The notes below the pieces were generated by a model. It saw nothing but the letters and a program-made list of their open reading frames with translations. It was not told where the DNA came from and searched no databases. From an uncultured Prevotellaceae bacterium (GTDB lineage: Bacteria > Bacteroidota > Bacteroidia > Bacteroidales > Bacteroidaceae), in assembly GCA_900315105.1 (NCBI GenBank), contig OMXX01000016.1:1-64000 (forward strand): a DNA stretch of 64,000 bases. Reading direction: 5' to 3'. Position 1 is the first letter of the stretch, and the number at the start of each line of letters is the position of its first letter. Position numbers and translations under genes: made by a program. Of this stretch, positions 1-7,708 are shown in pieces.

Positions 1-830
1 CTACCCGTTGCCTGCACGCTGTCGCCCTCCACGACGCTGCCGTTCTTCTTGATGCTGACCGTGCCGCCCTCGCCGCTCACAGAGGCCGCGATGGTGAAGC
101 TGCCGCCTGCGGCGGGCGTTTCAGGCGTTTCAGGAGTTTGAGGGGTTTCAGAGTTTCCGGACCCTGAACCGTTAACCGTGGACCCTGACCCAGAATTGTC
201 CGTAGTTCCGGAATCGTCCGTGGATCCGGAGTTGTCCGTGGATCCGTTATTCCCGGCGTCTTCGCCGCTGCCGGAGTAAACCTCTATGGTCTTCGTTCCG
301 TCGGCATTGATGGTGGTCTGCGTGCCGTTCTCGTTCACGATGACAATCACCGTGCTGTCGCCTGCCAGGGCGTTGAGGACGATACGTTCAGGCCAGGGAC
401 CTGTGAGATACACCTCACGATAGCCGCTGAGAGAAGCAATCCTGATGCTGGTGGGATGCTCGGCAGCGTAGGCGCTGATGGCGGCCTCTACGTCTGTGAT
501 GGTGACATCGGTGCCGGCGACAAATGAATTGGCCAGAGATTCCAGCGCGGCATTCAATGCTTTGGAGTTCAACGAGTAGTAGCGGTTGGTGGGCGTCCCG
601 TTGCCGCTGGGGGTGAAGGTCTGACGAATCGTGCGCAGGTGATACTTAAGGTGCATCTGGATGAGGGTAAACATCGCCTGGCGCTTCTTGGCAGCCGGAG
701 TGTTGTAGGCACTGGCGGGCATGTTGGGAGCTGAACGGGCGTAGGTCACGCCGCCACGGGTTATGTACGTGATACCGTCGATGGTACCGTTTGTTTTGCG
801 GCCAGGGCCGACTTGAGAAATTTTTGCCAT
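1..830 (-). CDS. Partial hypothetical protein with Ser/Thr/Gly/Asp-rich linker and InlB-B-like repeat start
   Basis: An open frame begins with ATG at 830 (minus strand) and runs off the left edge without a stop, giving about 276 residues. The first ~70 residues are basic and polar (MAKISQVGPGRKTNGTIDG...), in a layout like short Bacteroidales DUF6266-type proteins, but I do not firmly recognise the family. A low-complexity linker rich in Gly-Ser-Thr-Asp-Asn follows, then Pro-Glu-Thr repeats (ETPQTPETPETP). The visible end (SVSGEGGTVSIKKNGSVVEG) resembles the start of a divergent InlB B-repeat found in surface proteins. No signal peptide is visible. It is the only convincing minus-strand gene in the window. 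The linker is encoded by imperfect repeats of about 15 bp, so its length may vary between strains. Confidence 0.7.
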   Translation of the reverse strand, partial: MAKISQVGPGRKTNGTIDGITYITRGGVTYARSAPNMPASAYNTPAAKKRQAMFTLIQMHLKYHLRTIRQTFTPSGNGTPTNRYYSLNSKALNAALESLANSFVAGTDVTITDVEAAISAYAAEHPTSIRIASLSGYREVYLTGPWPERIVLNALAGDSTVIVIVNENGTQTTINADGTKTIEVYSGSGEDAGNNGSTDNSGSTDDSGTTDNSGSGSTVNGSGSGNSETPQTPETPETPAAGGSFTIAASVSGEGGTVSIKKNGSVVEGDSVQATG

Positions 831-860
831 AGTTGTAATAATTAAATTGTTAATAAATAA

Positions 861-1150
861 AGTTTAGAGTTGATAGTTTAGAGTTGAGAGACAGACTATA
901 AAGTTTAGAGTTTAGAGTTGATGGTTGAAAGACAGTGTGCGACGAGGCCGCAGTAGTTGATAGTGGAAAGTAGACTAGGTAAACTCTACACTTCAAAAAC
1001 TGACTCTACACTCTACACTAAGAGTTACACTCTACACTAAGAGTTACACTCTACACTAAGAGTCACACTCTAAACTGACTCTACACTCTACACTCTACAC
1101 TCTACACTAAGAGTCACACTCTACACTAAGAGTCACACTCTACACTAATA
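861..1150. repeat. Array of 7-19 bp word repeats (GAGTTTA / ACTCTACACT family)
   Basis: The spacer upstream of the first four-helix-bundle gene is filled by short words. Its left part has copies of TTTAGAGTTGA. Its right part has the opposite orientation (ACTCTAAACTGACTCTACAC). A 19-bp unit, AAGAGTCACACTCTACACT, or its variant with T in place of the first C, recurs in tandem from about 1019. There are no unique spacers, so this is not a CRISPR. The same 19-bp unit resumes on the other side of the gene. Confidence 0.9.
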
Positions 1151-1165
1151 AATACACTAAATGAA

Positions 1166-1528
1166 ATGGAAATCTTCGGATACCGTACATTGATAGCTTA
1201 TAAGAAGGCGAAGGAGGTTGTAAAGAGAACCTATAAACTTTTGAAGAAGTTTCCTGCGGAAGAGCGTTTCGCTATGTGCGATCAGTTGCGCAGAGCTTCG
1301 GTCTCCATTACGTCTAATATCGCTGAAGGCATAAACCGTTTCTCGGTCAAGGATAAAGCACACTTTATTGAGATGTCCTACGGTTCTCTCATGGAGGTCT
1401 CGTCTCAGTTTGAAATTGCTGAAGAGCTTGGTTATATTTCCATAGAAGAGAGGATGAGTATGGATTCTCTGATAGAAGAGGAGGCTCGCATTCTTTCTGG
1501 CCTTCTTAATTCTTTTAAGCCATCGTAA
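1166..1528 (+). CDS. Four-helix-bundle protein, S23/TIGR02436 type
   Basis: A 120-residue, fully helical protein with the hallmarks of the 23S rRNA intervening-sequence (S23) four-helix-bundle family: an N-terminal F-x-x-L-x-A-Y-K-K-A-K pattern, then DQLRRASVSITSNIAEG at about residues 38-54, and FIEMSYGSLMEVSSQFEIA further on. Family length is about 115-125 aa, so it looks complete. The molecular role of this family is not settled; relatives are encoded in rRNA intervening sequences and resemble the Avd accessory protein of diversity-generating retroelements. It is about 45% identical by eye to the protein at 3675-4040. It sits with no gene partner, between two arrays of the same repeat family. 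A start at 1166 fits the family's usual N-terminus. Confidence 0.85.
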   Translation: MEIFGYRTLIAYKKAKEVVKRTYKLLKKFPAEERFAMCDQLRRASVSITSNIAEGINRFSVKDKAHFIEMSYGSLMEVSSQFEIAEELGYISIEERMSMDSLIEEEARILSGLLNSFKPS

Positions 1529-1611
1529 AGCTCATAATATTTGTATTTACATCATATTGTTTAACTTTTAAATTTAACATAAACGTAATCCTGATTAGTG
1601 TAACCAGAAGT

Positions 1612-1740
1612 ACTGACTCTAAACTCTAAACTGACTCTAAACTCTACACTCTACACTCTACACTAAGAGTCACACTCTACACTAAGAGTCACACTCTACA
1701 CTAAGAGTCACACTCTACACTAAGAGTCACACTCTACACT
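1612..1740. repeat. Tandem array of a 19-bp unit downstream of the four-helix-bundle gene
   Basis: After a short ACTCTAAACTG run there are about four consecutive copies of the 19-bp unit AAGAGTCACACTCTACACT, from about 1665 to 1740. The same unit occurs before the gene at 1166. Each unit contains a small internal inverted repeat (AGAGT...ACTCT), so the array could fold into repeated hairpins as RNA. Confidence 0.9.
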
Positions 1741-1772
1741 TTAGAAATGTCAGTCATTGACTTTTCTGGCTG

Positions 1773-1780
1773 CAAAGATA
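1773..1780 (-). promoter_or_regulatory. Possible TAnnTTTG promoter element, minus strand
   Basis: The reverse strand reads TATCTTTG here, a perfect match to the Bacteroidetes -7 consensus TAnnTTTG, with a TT-rich stretch 20-24 bp upstream. It points leftward, towards the gene ending off the window, but about 940 bp and a repeat array lie between. It may be vestigial. Confidence 0.3.
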
Positions 1781-1883
1781 CGGCAGTGCGGACGCTGAAA
1801 CCAAGAAGGAATCTCCTGATATTCTTTCTTTCATGTTCCATAATTATAAATCAGGACATTACATTTAATAAAAAGAAATATCT

Positions 1884-2432
1884 ATGACATTCGAAAAGGG
1901 CTTTGACCCCGGTCAGCACAACAGCTACACAGAGGTCAACATGGGTGAGCACTCACAGTTTCTCCCTAATGTGACCGAGTTGACCATCATTAATGGCGAG
2001 AGCTCCTGCCGTAAGGGCAGGACCGAACCACAGATTGAACGCACCGTGGAACGGGAGACAGACGTCACCCGCATCCGTCCGGTGATTATGAATTACGTGA
2101 GCCGTCTCCAGCCTGATGTGCGACCCGAGTGGAAGCAAGGCTATATGACGCTTTGGGAAGGCATCCTTGACCTGGATGTCGTGGCCGCCAAGGTTTATCA
2201 CCACGGGAAGCAGCCGCAAACGGATTTCAACAAGTACCTGGTTTGCAACATCATTCATTACCTCAACGGGAAGGGCGTCTTCAGGGAGAATCTTAAAGAT
2301 GCGGAGATAACCCGTGCCCTGGAGAACGATGACGCGCACTCCATCCGTACGCATGCTGTTAATAAGGATCCGGATGACACCATCTGTCATCGCATTGACA
2401 AGTATATGGAGAATATCAAACTGGAATCCTGA
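1884..2432 (+). CDS. Hypothetical protein with GxHNxYxE N-terminal motif
   Basis: A 182-residue soluble protein that I cannot assign. The N-terminus (MTFEKGFDPGQHNSYTEVN...GEHSQFLPNV) shares the pattern F-E-x-x-x-x-x-G-x-H-N-x-Y-x-E-x-x-x-G-E-x-S with the next gene, so the two are probably related or bind the same partner through this segment. The C-terminal half (LWEGILDLDVVAAKVY..., NKYLVCNIIHYLNGKGVF) is helical and resembles small Bacteroidales proteins of unknown function. No signal peptide, membrane segment or catalytic motif is visible. The gap to the next gene is only 17 bp, suggesting a two-gene operon. Base composition is more GC-rich than in the glycan genes further right. Confidence 0.7.
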   Translation: MTFEKGFDPGQHNSYTEVNMGEHSQFLPNVTELTIINGESSCRKGRTEPQIERTVERETDVTRIRPVIMNYVSRLQPDVRPEWKQGYMTLWEGILDLDVVAAKVYHHGKQPQTDFNKYLVCNIIHYLNGKGVFRENLKDAEITRALENDDAHSIRTHAVNKDPDDTICHRIDKYMENIKLES

Positions 2433-2449
2433 ATCCTGAAAGCAACTGC

Positions 2450-3061
2450 ATGAAATTCGAAGAAGAGTGCAACACCGGGGAGCACAACACATACAACGAG
2501 ACCCATCAGGGCGAGGGGAGTCATTACATCAACAATGTAGGTCAGGTACATTATCACTGCACCCCTCCATCCCGCATGGACGCGGACTTCCGGCGTCTGC
2601 ACGATGAGATAAGAAACAACACCACTCGCGCCATCATTGACGACCTGCTGGAATATGAGACCCCGCCGGATGGTATGTTGGGACTGGAGCAGATGTTGAA
2701 TGACATCGGCTTTACCCAGAAGGATATCAAGTGGGCTCTTAGCAAGGAGGAACAATACGCCAGGAAGGCCATAAAATACGGCTGCTATCCCTCTGCTCAG
2801 GAGATCAACCTGCTGTTGTTTGGCGAGATTCGGTCGAAGTTCGACCGCTACATCTTCCCCCGCATCAAAGAGGGTATAGCGATTGATGCCGCCTTACAGT
2901 GCTTGGAGGAGTTCGTCGTATCGCCCATTGTGCGGAAGCTTAACGAATACGGTGAACACGATGAAGACCTGCGCTACACCTCCGACCACATCTACGGCAT
3001 GGCATTCCGCCTCACCGGCCTGAATTTCCTCTGTTGGAAGGATAATGAAAAAATAGTATAA
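2450..3061 (+). CDS. Hypothetical protein sharing N-terminal motif with its upstream neighbour
   Basis: A 203-residue protein of unknown function. Its first ~30 residues (MKFEEECNTGEHNTYNETHQ, then GEGSHYINNV) repeat the motif of the preceding gene, after which the two diverge. The rest is mainly helical, with no visible catalytic motif, signal peptide or transmembrane helix. It is probably co-transcribed with the gene ending at 2432. The shared N-terminus followed by unlike C-termini resembles a modular protein with a constant recruitment segment. That is inference; no conflict function can be shown. Confidence 0.7.
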   Translation: MKFEEECNTGEHNTYNETHQGEGSHYINNVGQVHYHCTPPSRMDADFRRLHDEIRNNTTRAIIDDLLEYETPPDGMLGLEQMLNDIGFTQKDIKWALSKEEQYARKAIKYGCYPSAQEINLLLFGEIRSKFDRYIFPRIKEGIAIDAALQCLEEFVVSPIVRKLNEYGEHDEDLRYTSDHIYGMAFRLTGLNFLCWKDNEKIV

Positions 3062-3065
3062 TATT

Positions 3066-3182
3066 GAATCCCAAAACCTGAAACTTGAATCCTGAATCTT
3101 GAAACCAGCAGCCTCGCTGCCCTGAAACTTGAAACTTGAAACCAGCAGCCTCGCTGCCCTGAATCTTGAATCTTTAATCCGG
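3066..3182. repeat. Word repeats CTTGAAAC / GAATCCTGAA with duplicated 26-bp block
   Basis: The region after the stop codon is made of words such as GAAACTTGAAACTTGAAACC and GAATCTTGAATC. A block running from GAAACCAGCAGC through GCTGCCCTGAA occurs twice, about 40 bp apart, and contains the inverted repeat GCAGC...GCTGC. The same word family appears as an in-frame insertion in the aminotransferase near 63554. Confidence 0.85.
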
Positions 3183-3674
3183 AAATCGGCTTTAGGCATA
3201 CCCTAGGCAAACCCTTCGCATACCCTTCGCATATCCTAGGCAAGTCCAAGCAAACCCTTTGAGCTTGCTAAGTGCTTGCCAAAGGCGAATGAAGTAGGGT
3301 AGAAGGGCGTGTGAAATGAACTTTGAAAAAGTCGAAAAATATTGAATATTATGACTCAGTTATCTGATAAGGACCACAAGGCTCAGATGGCCGCCATGCC
3401 TAAACCGCCCCCCGCTAACCGCTCCTCGATAACCGAATAACGATAACCGATAACCGATTGCCCTGCGAAGCAGTGCGGCCGAGCGAAGCGAAGGCTACCT
3501 CTTCACCGCGATGACAGACACTAAAGCACCAACATTCCCAGGAGACACCGCACAGACGAAACAAAAGCGTAGTAAGGTCAATACTCGATAACCGCTAACC
3601 GCTAACCGATAACCGCTAACCGCTAACCGCTAACCGCTAACCGCTCCTCGCTAACTTCTAACCGATTAAAAAAA
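3183..3674. other. Gene-poor spacer with CTAACCG word repeats and short ORFs
   Basis: About 490 bp without a convincing gene. Near 3200-3260 there are short repeats of the CATACCCTTCGCATA type. Two short open frames, 3351-3440 (29 aa) and 3511-3591 (26 aa), start with ATG but are unsupported. From about 3405 to 3448, and densely from 3588 to 3665, the sequence is CTAACCG / GATAACCG words in tandem, reaching almost to the start of the next four-helix-bundle gene. Confidence 0.7.
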
Positions 3675-4040
3675 ATGGACAAATTCACTTTCTTTGATTT
3701 GCGGGTATATCAAGAAGCCAAGATGTTGGTGAGAGAGGTTTATGCTCTTTTAGATAAGTTTCCTAAGTTTGAAACATATGCTCTAAATGACCAGCTGCGC
3801 AGAGCTGTGGTTTCTGTTCCGTCCAATATAGCGGAAGGATCGGGTAGAGGCTCTGTCAAAGAAAAGATACATTTTTTGGAGATAGCCTATGGCTCATTGA
3901 CCGAAACTTTATGTCAGTTAGATCTCGCCCATGACTTGGGATATATAACAGATGTTGAATTTAATAATATACGAGCGCGGATTGATGTTATAGGTAAGTT
4001 GCTTTCCGGTTTACGGAATTCCTTCAAGAAACAACTCTAA
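3675..4040 (+). CDS. Second four-helix-bundle protein, S23/TIGR02436 type
   Basis: A 121-residue paralogue of the protein at 1166-1528. It keeps the family core: F-x-x-L-x-V-Y-Q-E-A-K at the start, NDQLRRAVVSVPSNIAEGSG at about residues 39-58, and IHFLEIAYGSLTETLCQLDL. The length is typical. It too is flanked on both sides by one family of word repeats (here CTAACCG), different from the family around the first copy. No partner gene is present and no reverse transcriptase is near, so an Avd role in a diversity-generating element is not supported. The function is unknown; roles in RNA or protein binding have been proposed for the family. Confidence 0.85.
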   Translation: MDKFTFFDLRVYQEAKMLVREVYALLDKFPKFETYALNDQLRRAVVSVPSNIAEGSGRGSVKEKIHFLEIAYGSLTETLCQLDLAHDLGYITDVEFNNIRARIDVIGKLLSGLRNSFKKQL

Positions 4041-4080
4041 CCGCTAAGCTCTAACCTCTAACCGCTAACCTCTAACCGAA
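4034..4080. repeat. CTAACCG word repeats downstream of the second four-helix-bundle gene
   Basis: From just before the stop codon the sequence continues as CTAACCGCTAAG, CTCTAACC and CTAACCTCTAACCG words, the same family as upstream of the gene. The gene's last codons and stop lie within the first repeat word. Confidence 0.85.
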
Positions 4081-4140
4081 AAAATGGAATTTTAACCAAC
4101 CCATTTTTGCCCAAACGGTGTTTAAGTGGAAATAAAATCG

Positions 4141-4148
4141 TATCTTTG
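4141..4148 (+). promoter_or_regulatory. Likely -7 promoter element (TATCTTTG) of the polysaccharide locus
   Basis: TATCTTTG matches the Bacteroidetes -7 consensus TAnnTTTG exactly and lies 459 bp upstream of the first biosynthetic gene, with T-rich sequence about 20 bp further upstream. It is the best promoter candidate for the long run of tightly spaced genes from 4607. It predicts an unusually long 5' leader. Confidence 0.6.
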
Positions 4149-4606
4149 CCCGCGTAGTGATAGTATAAAAATAATTGTAGTAATAACCAATCAACTATAA
4201 TAGTTGTCAAAGAGAATAGTCATACAAAACCGTAGAATTTATCCTGAGCTATGTGGTAGGCATGCCGAACCCATTGTCGAAGGAACATCATAAACAAAAC
4301 ACAAGGACAGGCATTCCCCCTGAACCATTCACCCTGAACCCTTAACCAGAGTTGACCCTTAACCCTTAACCAATAGGTCAACCCTTAATCCTTAACCCTT
4401 AACCAGAGTTGACCCTGAATCATGAACCATAAGTATGATGGACATCAACAACATATAATCAGCATTGCAGTCTCTTAATGAAGAGCGTGCACATATAGAG
4501 GACTATCTCCAGAATGCGGCAGTAAGGAAGAAAGAACTGGATAAGGAGCGAAATGCATTTTCAATAGATTATAAAGTAATATAGAAACAGATTAAAAAAA
4601 CAATAT
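4149..4606 (+). other. Long leader of the polysaccharide operon with word repeats and ORF relic
   Basis: This ~455-bp leader contains word repeats of the CCCTTAACC / GTTGACCCTTAACC family at about 4316-4434. It also holds a small coding relic at 4438-4584: MDINNI, an in-frame TAA, then a charged helical stretch (SALQSLNEERAHIEDYLQNA...) ending at a TAG at 4582-4584. The TAA could be a mutated CAA codon. No UpxY-type antiterminator gene, which often heads Bacteroides capsule loci, is present. I see no recognisable riboswitch. Confidence 0.5.
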
Positions 4607-5815
4607 ATGTTCAATTTAGATAAATTTATAGCAGATAGCGTGACGTTCCGTCCGCAGAGTATGTTTTTGCCAGATATTGAGGCAAACAAGGAGAAGCTTA
4701 CAGCTGAGATTAAGGGTAAGAAAATATGTGTGATTGGTGGTGCTGGCTCTATCGGTTCCAGCTTCATCAAGGCGGTGCTGCGCTTTGAGCCGGCAAGCGT
4801 TGTGGTCGTTGACCTCAACGAGAACGGACTTGCAGAGCTGGTGCGTGATGTGCGAAGCACTAGCGGACTTTTTGTACCCGATGAGTTCCGCTGTTATACG
4901 CTGAACTTTGCAGACCCTATCTTTGAGCGCATTTTCCGTGATGAGAAAGGCTTTGACATAGTCGCTAACTTCAGTGCCCACAAGCACGTGCGTTCAGAAA
5001 AAGACCGCTATAGCGTGCAAGCACTCATAGAGAACAATGATATCAAGGCCAAAAAGCTGATGGATTTGCTCACAGTTTATCCTCCCAAGCACTTTTTCTG
5101 CGTCTCTACAGATAAGGCTGCCAATCCTGTAAACATTATGGGCGCCAGCAAGCGCATTATGGAAGACTTGGTGATGGCTTATAACAAGTTTTTTAAAGTG
5201 ACAACAGCTCGTTTCGCTAATGTTGCTTTCTCTAATGGCTCCCTCCCTGATGGATGGATCCATCGTTTACAGAAGAAACAGCCGCTGGTGGCACCTTCAG
5301 ATGTGAAGCGTTACTTTGTGAGCCCTGAGGAATCGGGCCAGATTTGTATGCTGGCTTGCATTCTCGGCAATGGAGGTGAAGTGTTCTTCCCGAAGTTAGG
5401 TGAAGATCAGATGCTGACGTTCTCTTCCATCTGTGATGAATTTGTGAAGGCTGAAGGCTTTGAAAAGAAACAATGCGCCAATGATGCAGAAGCAGTCAAG
5501 TATGCTGCTGCCATGGGATACGATAGTGATACATATCCTGTAGTCTACTTTGGCTCAGATACAACCGGCGAGAAGGCTTACGAGGAATTCTATGTACCTG
5601 GTGAGAAGATTGACATGCAACGCTTCAAAGCTTTAGGTGTCGTTTGCCAGACCACTCGCCATGAAATGGCTGAGGTGAACGGCTTCTTTGACAAGTTGGA
5701 AGGTCTCTTTACTAAGGATGATTTCACCAAGGCTCAAGTAGTGGAGGCCATCAAGGAGTTCATTCCCAACTTCGAGCACGAGGAGAAAGGAAAGAATTTG
5801 GATCAAAAAATGTAA
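4607..5815 (+). CDS. legB: UDP/GDP-sugar 4,6-dehydratase, CapD/PseB/LegB-like
   Basis: A 402-residue short-chain dehydrogenase/reductase of the polysaccharide-biosynthesis (CapD/FlaA1, PF02719) family. The NAD(P) site is GGAGSIGSS at about residues 43-51. The catalytic stretch STDKAANPVNIMGASKRIME holds the S/T and the M-x-x-x-K form of the usual Y-x-x-x-K, as in inverting and retaining dehydratases of this family. Such enzymes make the 4-keto-6-deoxy sugar that the next gene's aminotransferase uses. Its place at the head of a nonulosonate gene set supports a LegB role. A bacillosamine-type PglF role is the main alternative; family members of that type are longer and membrane-bound, whereas this protein is soluble. 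The next gene follows after 8 bp. Confidence 0.85.
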   Translation: MFNLDKFIADSVTFRPQSMFLPDIEANKEKLTAEIKGKKICVIGGAGSIGSSFIKAVLRFEPASVVVVDLNENGLAELVRDVRSTSGLFVPDEFRCYTLNFADPIFERIFRDEKGFDIVANFSAHKHVRSEKDRYSVQALIENNDIKAKKLMDLLTVYPPKHFFCVSTDKAANPVNIMGASKRIMEDLVMAYNKFFKVTTARFANVAFSNGSLPDGWIHRLQKKQPLVAPSDVKRYFVSPEESGQICMLACILGNGGEVFFPKLGEDQMLTFSSICDEFVKAEGFEKKQCANDAEAVKYAAAMGYDSDTYPVVYFGSDTTGEKAYEEFYVPGEKIDMQRFKALGVVCQTTRHEMAEVNGFFDKLEGLFTKDDFTKAQVVEAIKEFIPNFEHEEKGKNLDQKM

Positions 5816-5823
5816 TATTTGTT

Positions 5824-7080
5824 ATGAAAAAAAGACAAAACAGAATCCTTCTCTGCTTGTGCCATTTGTCGGGCAACGAGCAGAAATTTGTGCAGGAAGC
5901 ATTTGATACCAACTGGGTTGTCCCTCTTGGCCCTAATGTGAATGGTTTTGAAAAGGATTTGGAAGCGTTTGTTGGTGAAAACAAACGAGTAGTTGCACTC
6001 TCTGCAGGTACCGCAGCTGTTCATCTTGGTTTGTTGGCTGCAGGTGTAGGCCCTGGCGACGAGGTACTAGTGCAGAGCTTTACCTTCTGTGCCTCCAGCC
6101 ATCCTATTACCTATCTTGGGGCAACACCCGTTTTCATTGATTCCGAGAAAGAGACTTGGAATATGGACCCGGAATTACTTGAGAAGGCAATTATTGACCG
6201 CAAGGAGAAAACTGGTAAGTATCCCAAAGCTATCGTGCCAGTAGCATTATATGGTATGCCGTACAAGATTGACCAGATTATGGCTATCGCCAATAAGTAT
6301 GGAATCCCTGTGGTAGAAGATGCTGCTGAGGGCTTTGGCTCGAAGTTCAACGGTCAGGTATTGGGTACGTTTGGTAAGTATGGCGTACTGTCGTTCAATG
6401 GCAACAAGATGATTACCACCTCTGGTGGTGGAGCTTTGATTACAGAGAACGAAGACGAGTGGCGCGAGATTATGATGTACGCAACTCAGTATCGCGAGAG
6501 CTATCCGTACTATCAGCACGAGAAGATTGGCTATAACTATCGTATGTCTAATATTTGTGCTGGTATTGGCCGTGGCCAGATGACCATTGTGAATGAGCAT
6601 ATTGCCCATCATAAAATGGTTCAAAAGATGTATGAGGAATTGCTGAAAGATGTTCCTGGCATACACGTTCACTCTCAACCCGCAACAGGTGAATACGACA
6701 GCAATTACTGGCTTTGCACCATGACCATAGATCCTGATGTAAAGGTCAAAGGCCAGGAAAACGCCTACAAGCAGGTTATTACTGGTGCTGTTGGTGGAGC
6801 AGCTGGTGTCATTCATGCCGCTTCAAGTGCCGTTACAGAGTGCCAGCCTAATGATAATGTGGAAGCAATGCGTATGGGCTTGGATGCTTTGAATATCGAA
6901 AGCCGTCCTCTTTGGAAACCTATGCACAAGCAGCCGGTTTATAAGAATGCTCCCGCATATGTTAATGGAGTATCAGAAGACTTGTTCAAAGTAGGTATGT
7001 GCCTACCTGCCGGCCCTTATGTTACAGAGGATGACGTTAAATTCATCGCTGACGCAATTAAAGAGTTGATTATAAAATAA
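5824..7080 (+). CDS. legC: PLP-dependent sugar aminotransferase (DegT/DnrJ/EryC1), LegC/PglE-like, copy 1
   Basis: A 418-residue member of the DegT/DnrJ/EryC1/StrS family, which transfers an amino group to C4 of a 4-keto sugar nucleotide. Seen directly: PFAM-like N-terminus with FDTNWVVPLGPNVNGFE, the PLP-binding region VVEDAAEGFGSK, and the Schiff-base lysine in SFNGNKMITTSGGG. An extra segment around residues 300-345 (VITGAVGGAAGVIHAASSA...) is shared by all three copies in the window. Two further copies lie at 40177-41463 and, truncated, at 63204 onward. In this position it should act after the dehydratase and before the NeuD-type acetyltransferase, whose gene starts 1 bp after its stop. 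Confidence 0.9.
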   Translation: MKKRQNRILLCLCHLSGNEQKFVQEAFDTNWVVPLGPNVNGFEKDLEAFVGENKRVVALSAGTAAVHLGLLAAGVGPGDEVLVQSFTFCASSHPITYLGATPVFIDSEKETWNMDPELLEKAIIDRKEKTGKYPKAIVPVALYGMPYKIDQIMAIANKYGIPVVEDAAEGFGSKFNGQVLGTFGKYGVLSFNGNKMITTSGGGALITENEDEWREIMMYATQYRESYPYYQHEKIGYNYRMSNICAGIGRGQMTIVNEHIAHHKMVQKMYEELLKDVPGIHVHSQPATGEYDSNYWLCTMTIDPDVKVKGQENAYKQVITGAVGGAAGVIHAASSAVTECQPNDNVEAMRMGLDALNIESRPLWKPMHKQPVYKNAPAYVNGVSEDLFKVGMCLPAGPYVTEDDVKFIADAIKELIIK

Positions 7081-7081
7081 A

Positions 7082-7708
7082 ATGAAGCCAATCATTTTAG
7101 TAGGTGGTGGTGGTCACTGCAAATCGCTGATTGACGTTGCAGAAAGCTCAGGATATAAGATTCTTGGTATTCTAGACCGACCAGAGAAAGTAGGTCAGAA
7201 AGTACTTGGATATTCTATCATAGGGGTTGATGACAATGCTGCTCAATATGTCAATGAAGCTGATTTTGTAGTTACTGTAGGACAAGTTAAATCGCCAGAC
7301 ATACGTCAAAGACTTCATCAAATCATCGAAAAAGCGGGAGGCCATCTGGCAACTATTATTGCACCAACCGCTCATGTTTCTAAGCATGCAACCATAGGTG
7401 AAGGAACTGTTGTTATGCACCAGGCTGTGGTTAATGCAAGCGCAAAAATTGGGAAGGCCTGTATTGTTAACACATTCTCAAATATAGAGCATGATGTGGA
7501 GATTGGTGATTATTGCCACATCTCTACAGGTAGTATGGTAAATGGGATGGCCAAGATAGGAAATGGAGTGTTCGTTGGAAGCCAGTCTGTCGTAAATCAA
7601 TGTGTAAATGTTTGTGATTGTGCTGTAATAGCGTCTGGCTCCGTTGTAAATAAAGACATTACTGAACCGGGTCTTTATGCAGGTAATCCTGCAAAATTCA
7701 AAAAATGA
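7082..7708 (+). CDS. Sugar O/N-acetyltransferase, NeuD/PglD/LegH family
   Basis: A 208-residue protein with the two-part NeuD/PglD architecture: an N-terminal Rossmann-like sugar-nucleotide domain (ILVGGGGHCKSLIDVAES) and a C-terminal left-handed beta-helix of hexapeptide repeats. The catalytic histidine is expected in NIEHDVEIGDYCHIS. It should acetylate the amino group placed by the preceding aminotransferase, giving the diacetamido sugar needed for legionaminic acid (LegH role). The PglD-type bacillosamine role uses the same chemistry and cannot be excluded. The gene ends in a 4-bp ATGA overlap with the synthase gene, so translation is probably coupled. Confidence 0.85.
   Translation: MKPIILVGGGGHCKSLIDVAESSGYKILGILDRPEKVGQKVLGYSIIGVDDNAAQYVNEADFVVTVGQVKSPDIRQRLHQIIEKAGGHLATIIAPTAHVSKHATIGEGTVVMHQAVVNASAKIGKACIVNTFSNIEHDVEIGDYCHISTGSMVNGMAKIGNGVFVGSQSVVNQCVNVCDCAVIASGSVVNKDITEPGLYAGNPAKFKK

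Noticed and set aside
861..1740. Possible CRISPR array (repeated 19-bp units)
   Set aside because: The units are contiguous, with no unique spacers of constant length, and no cas genes are present.
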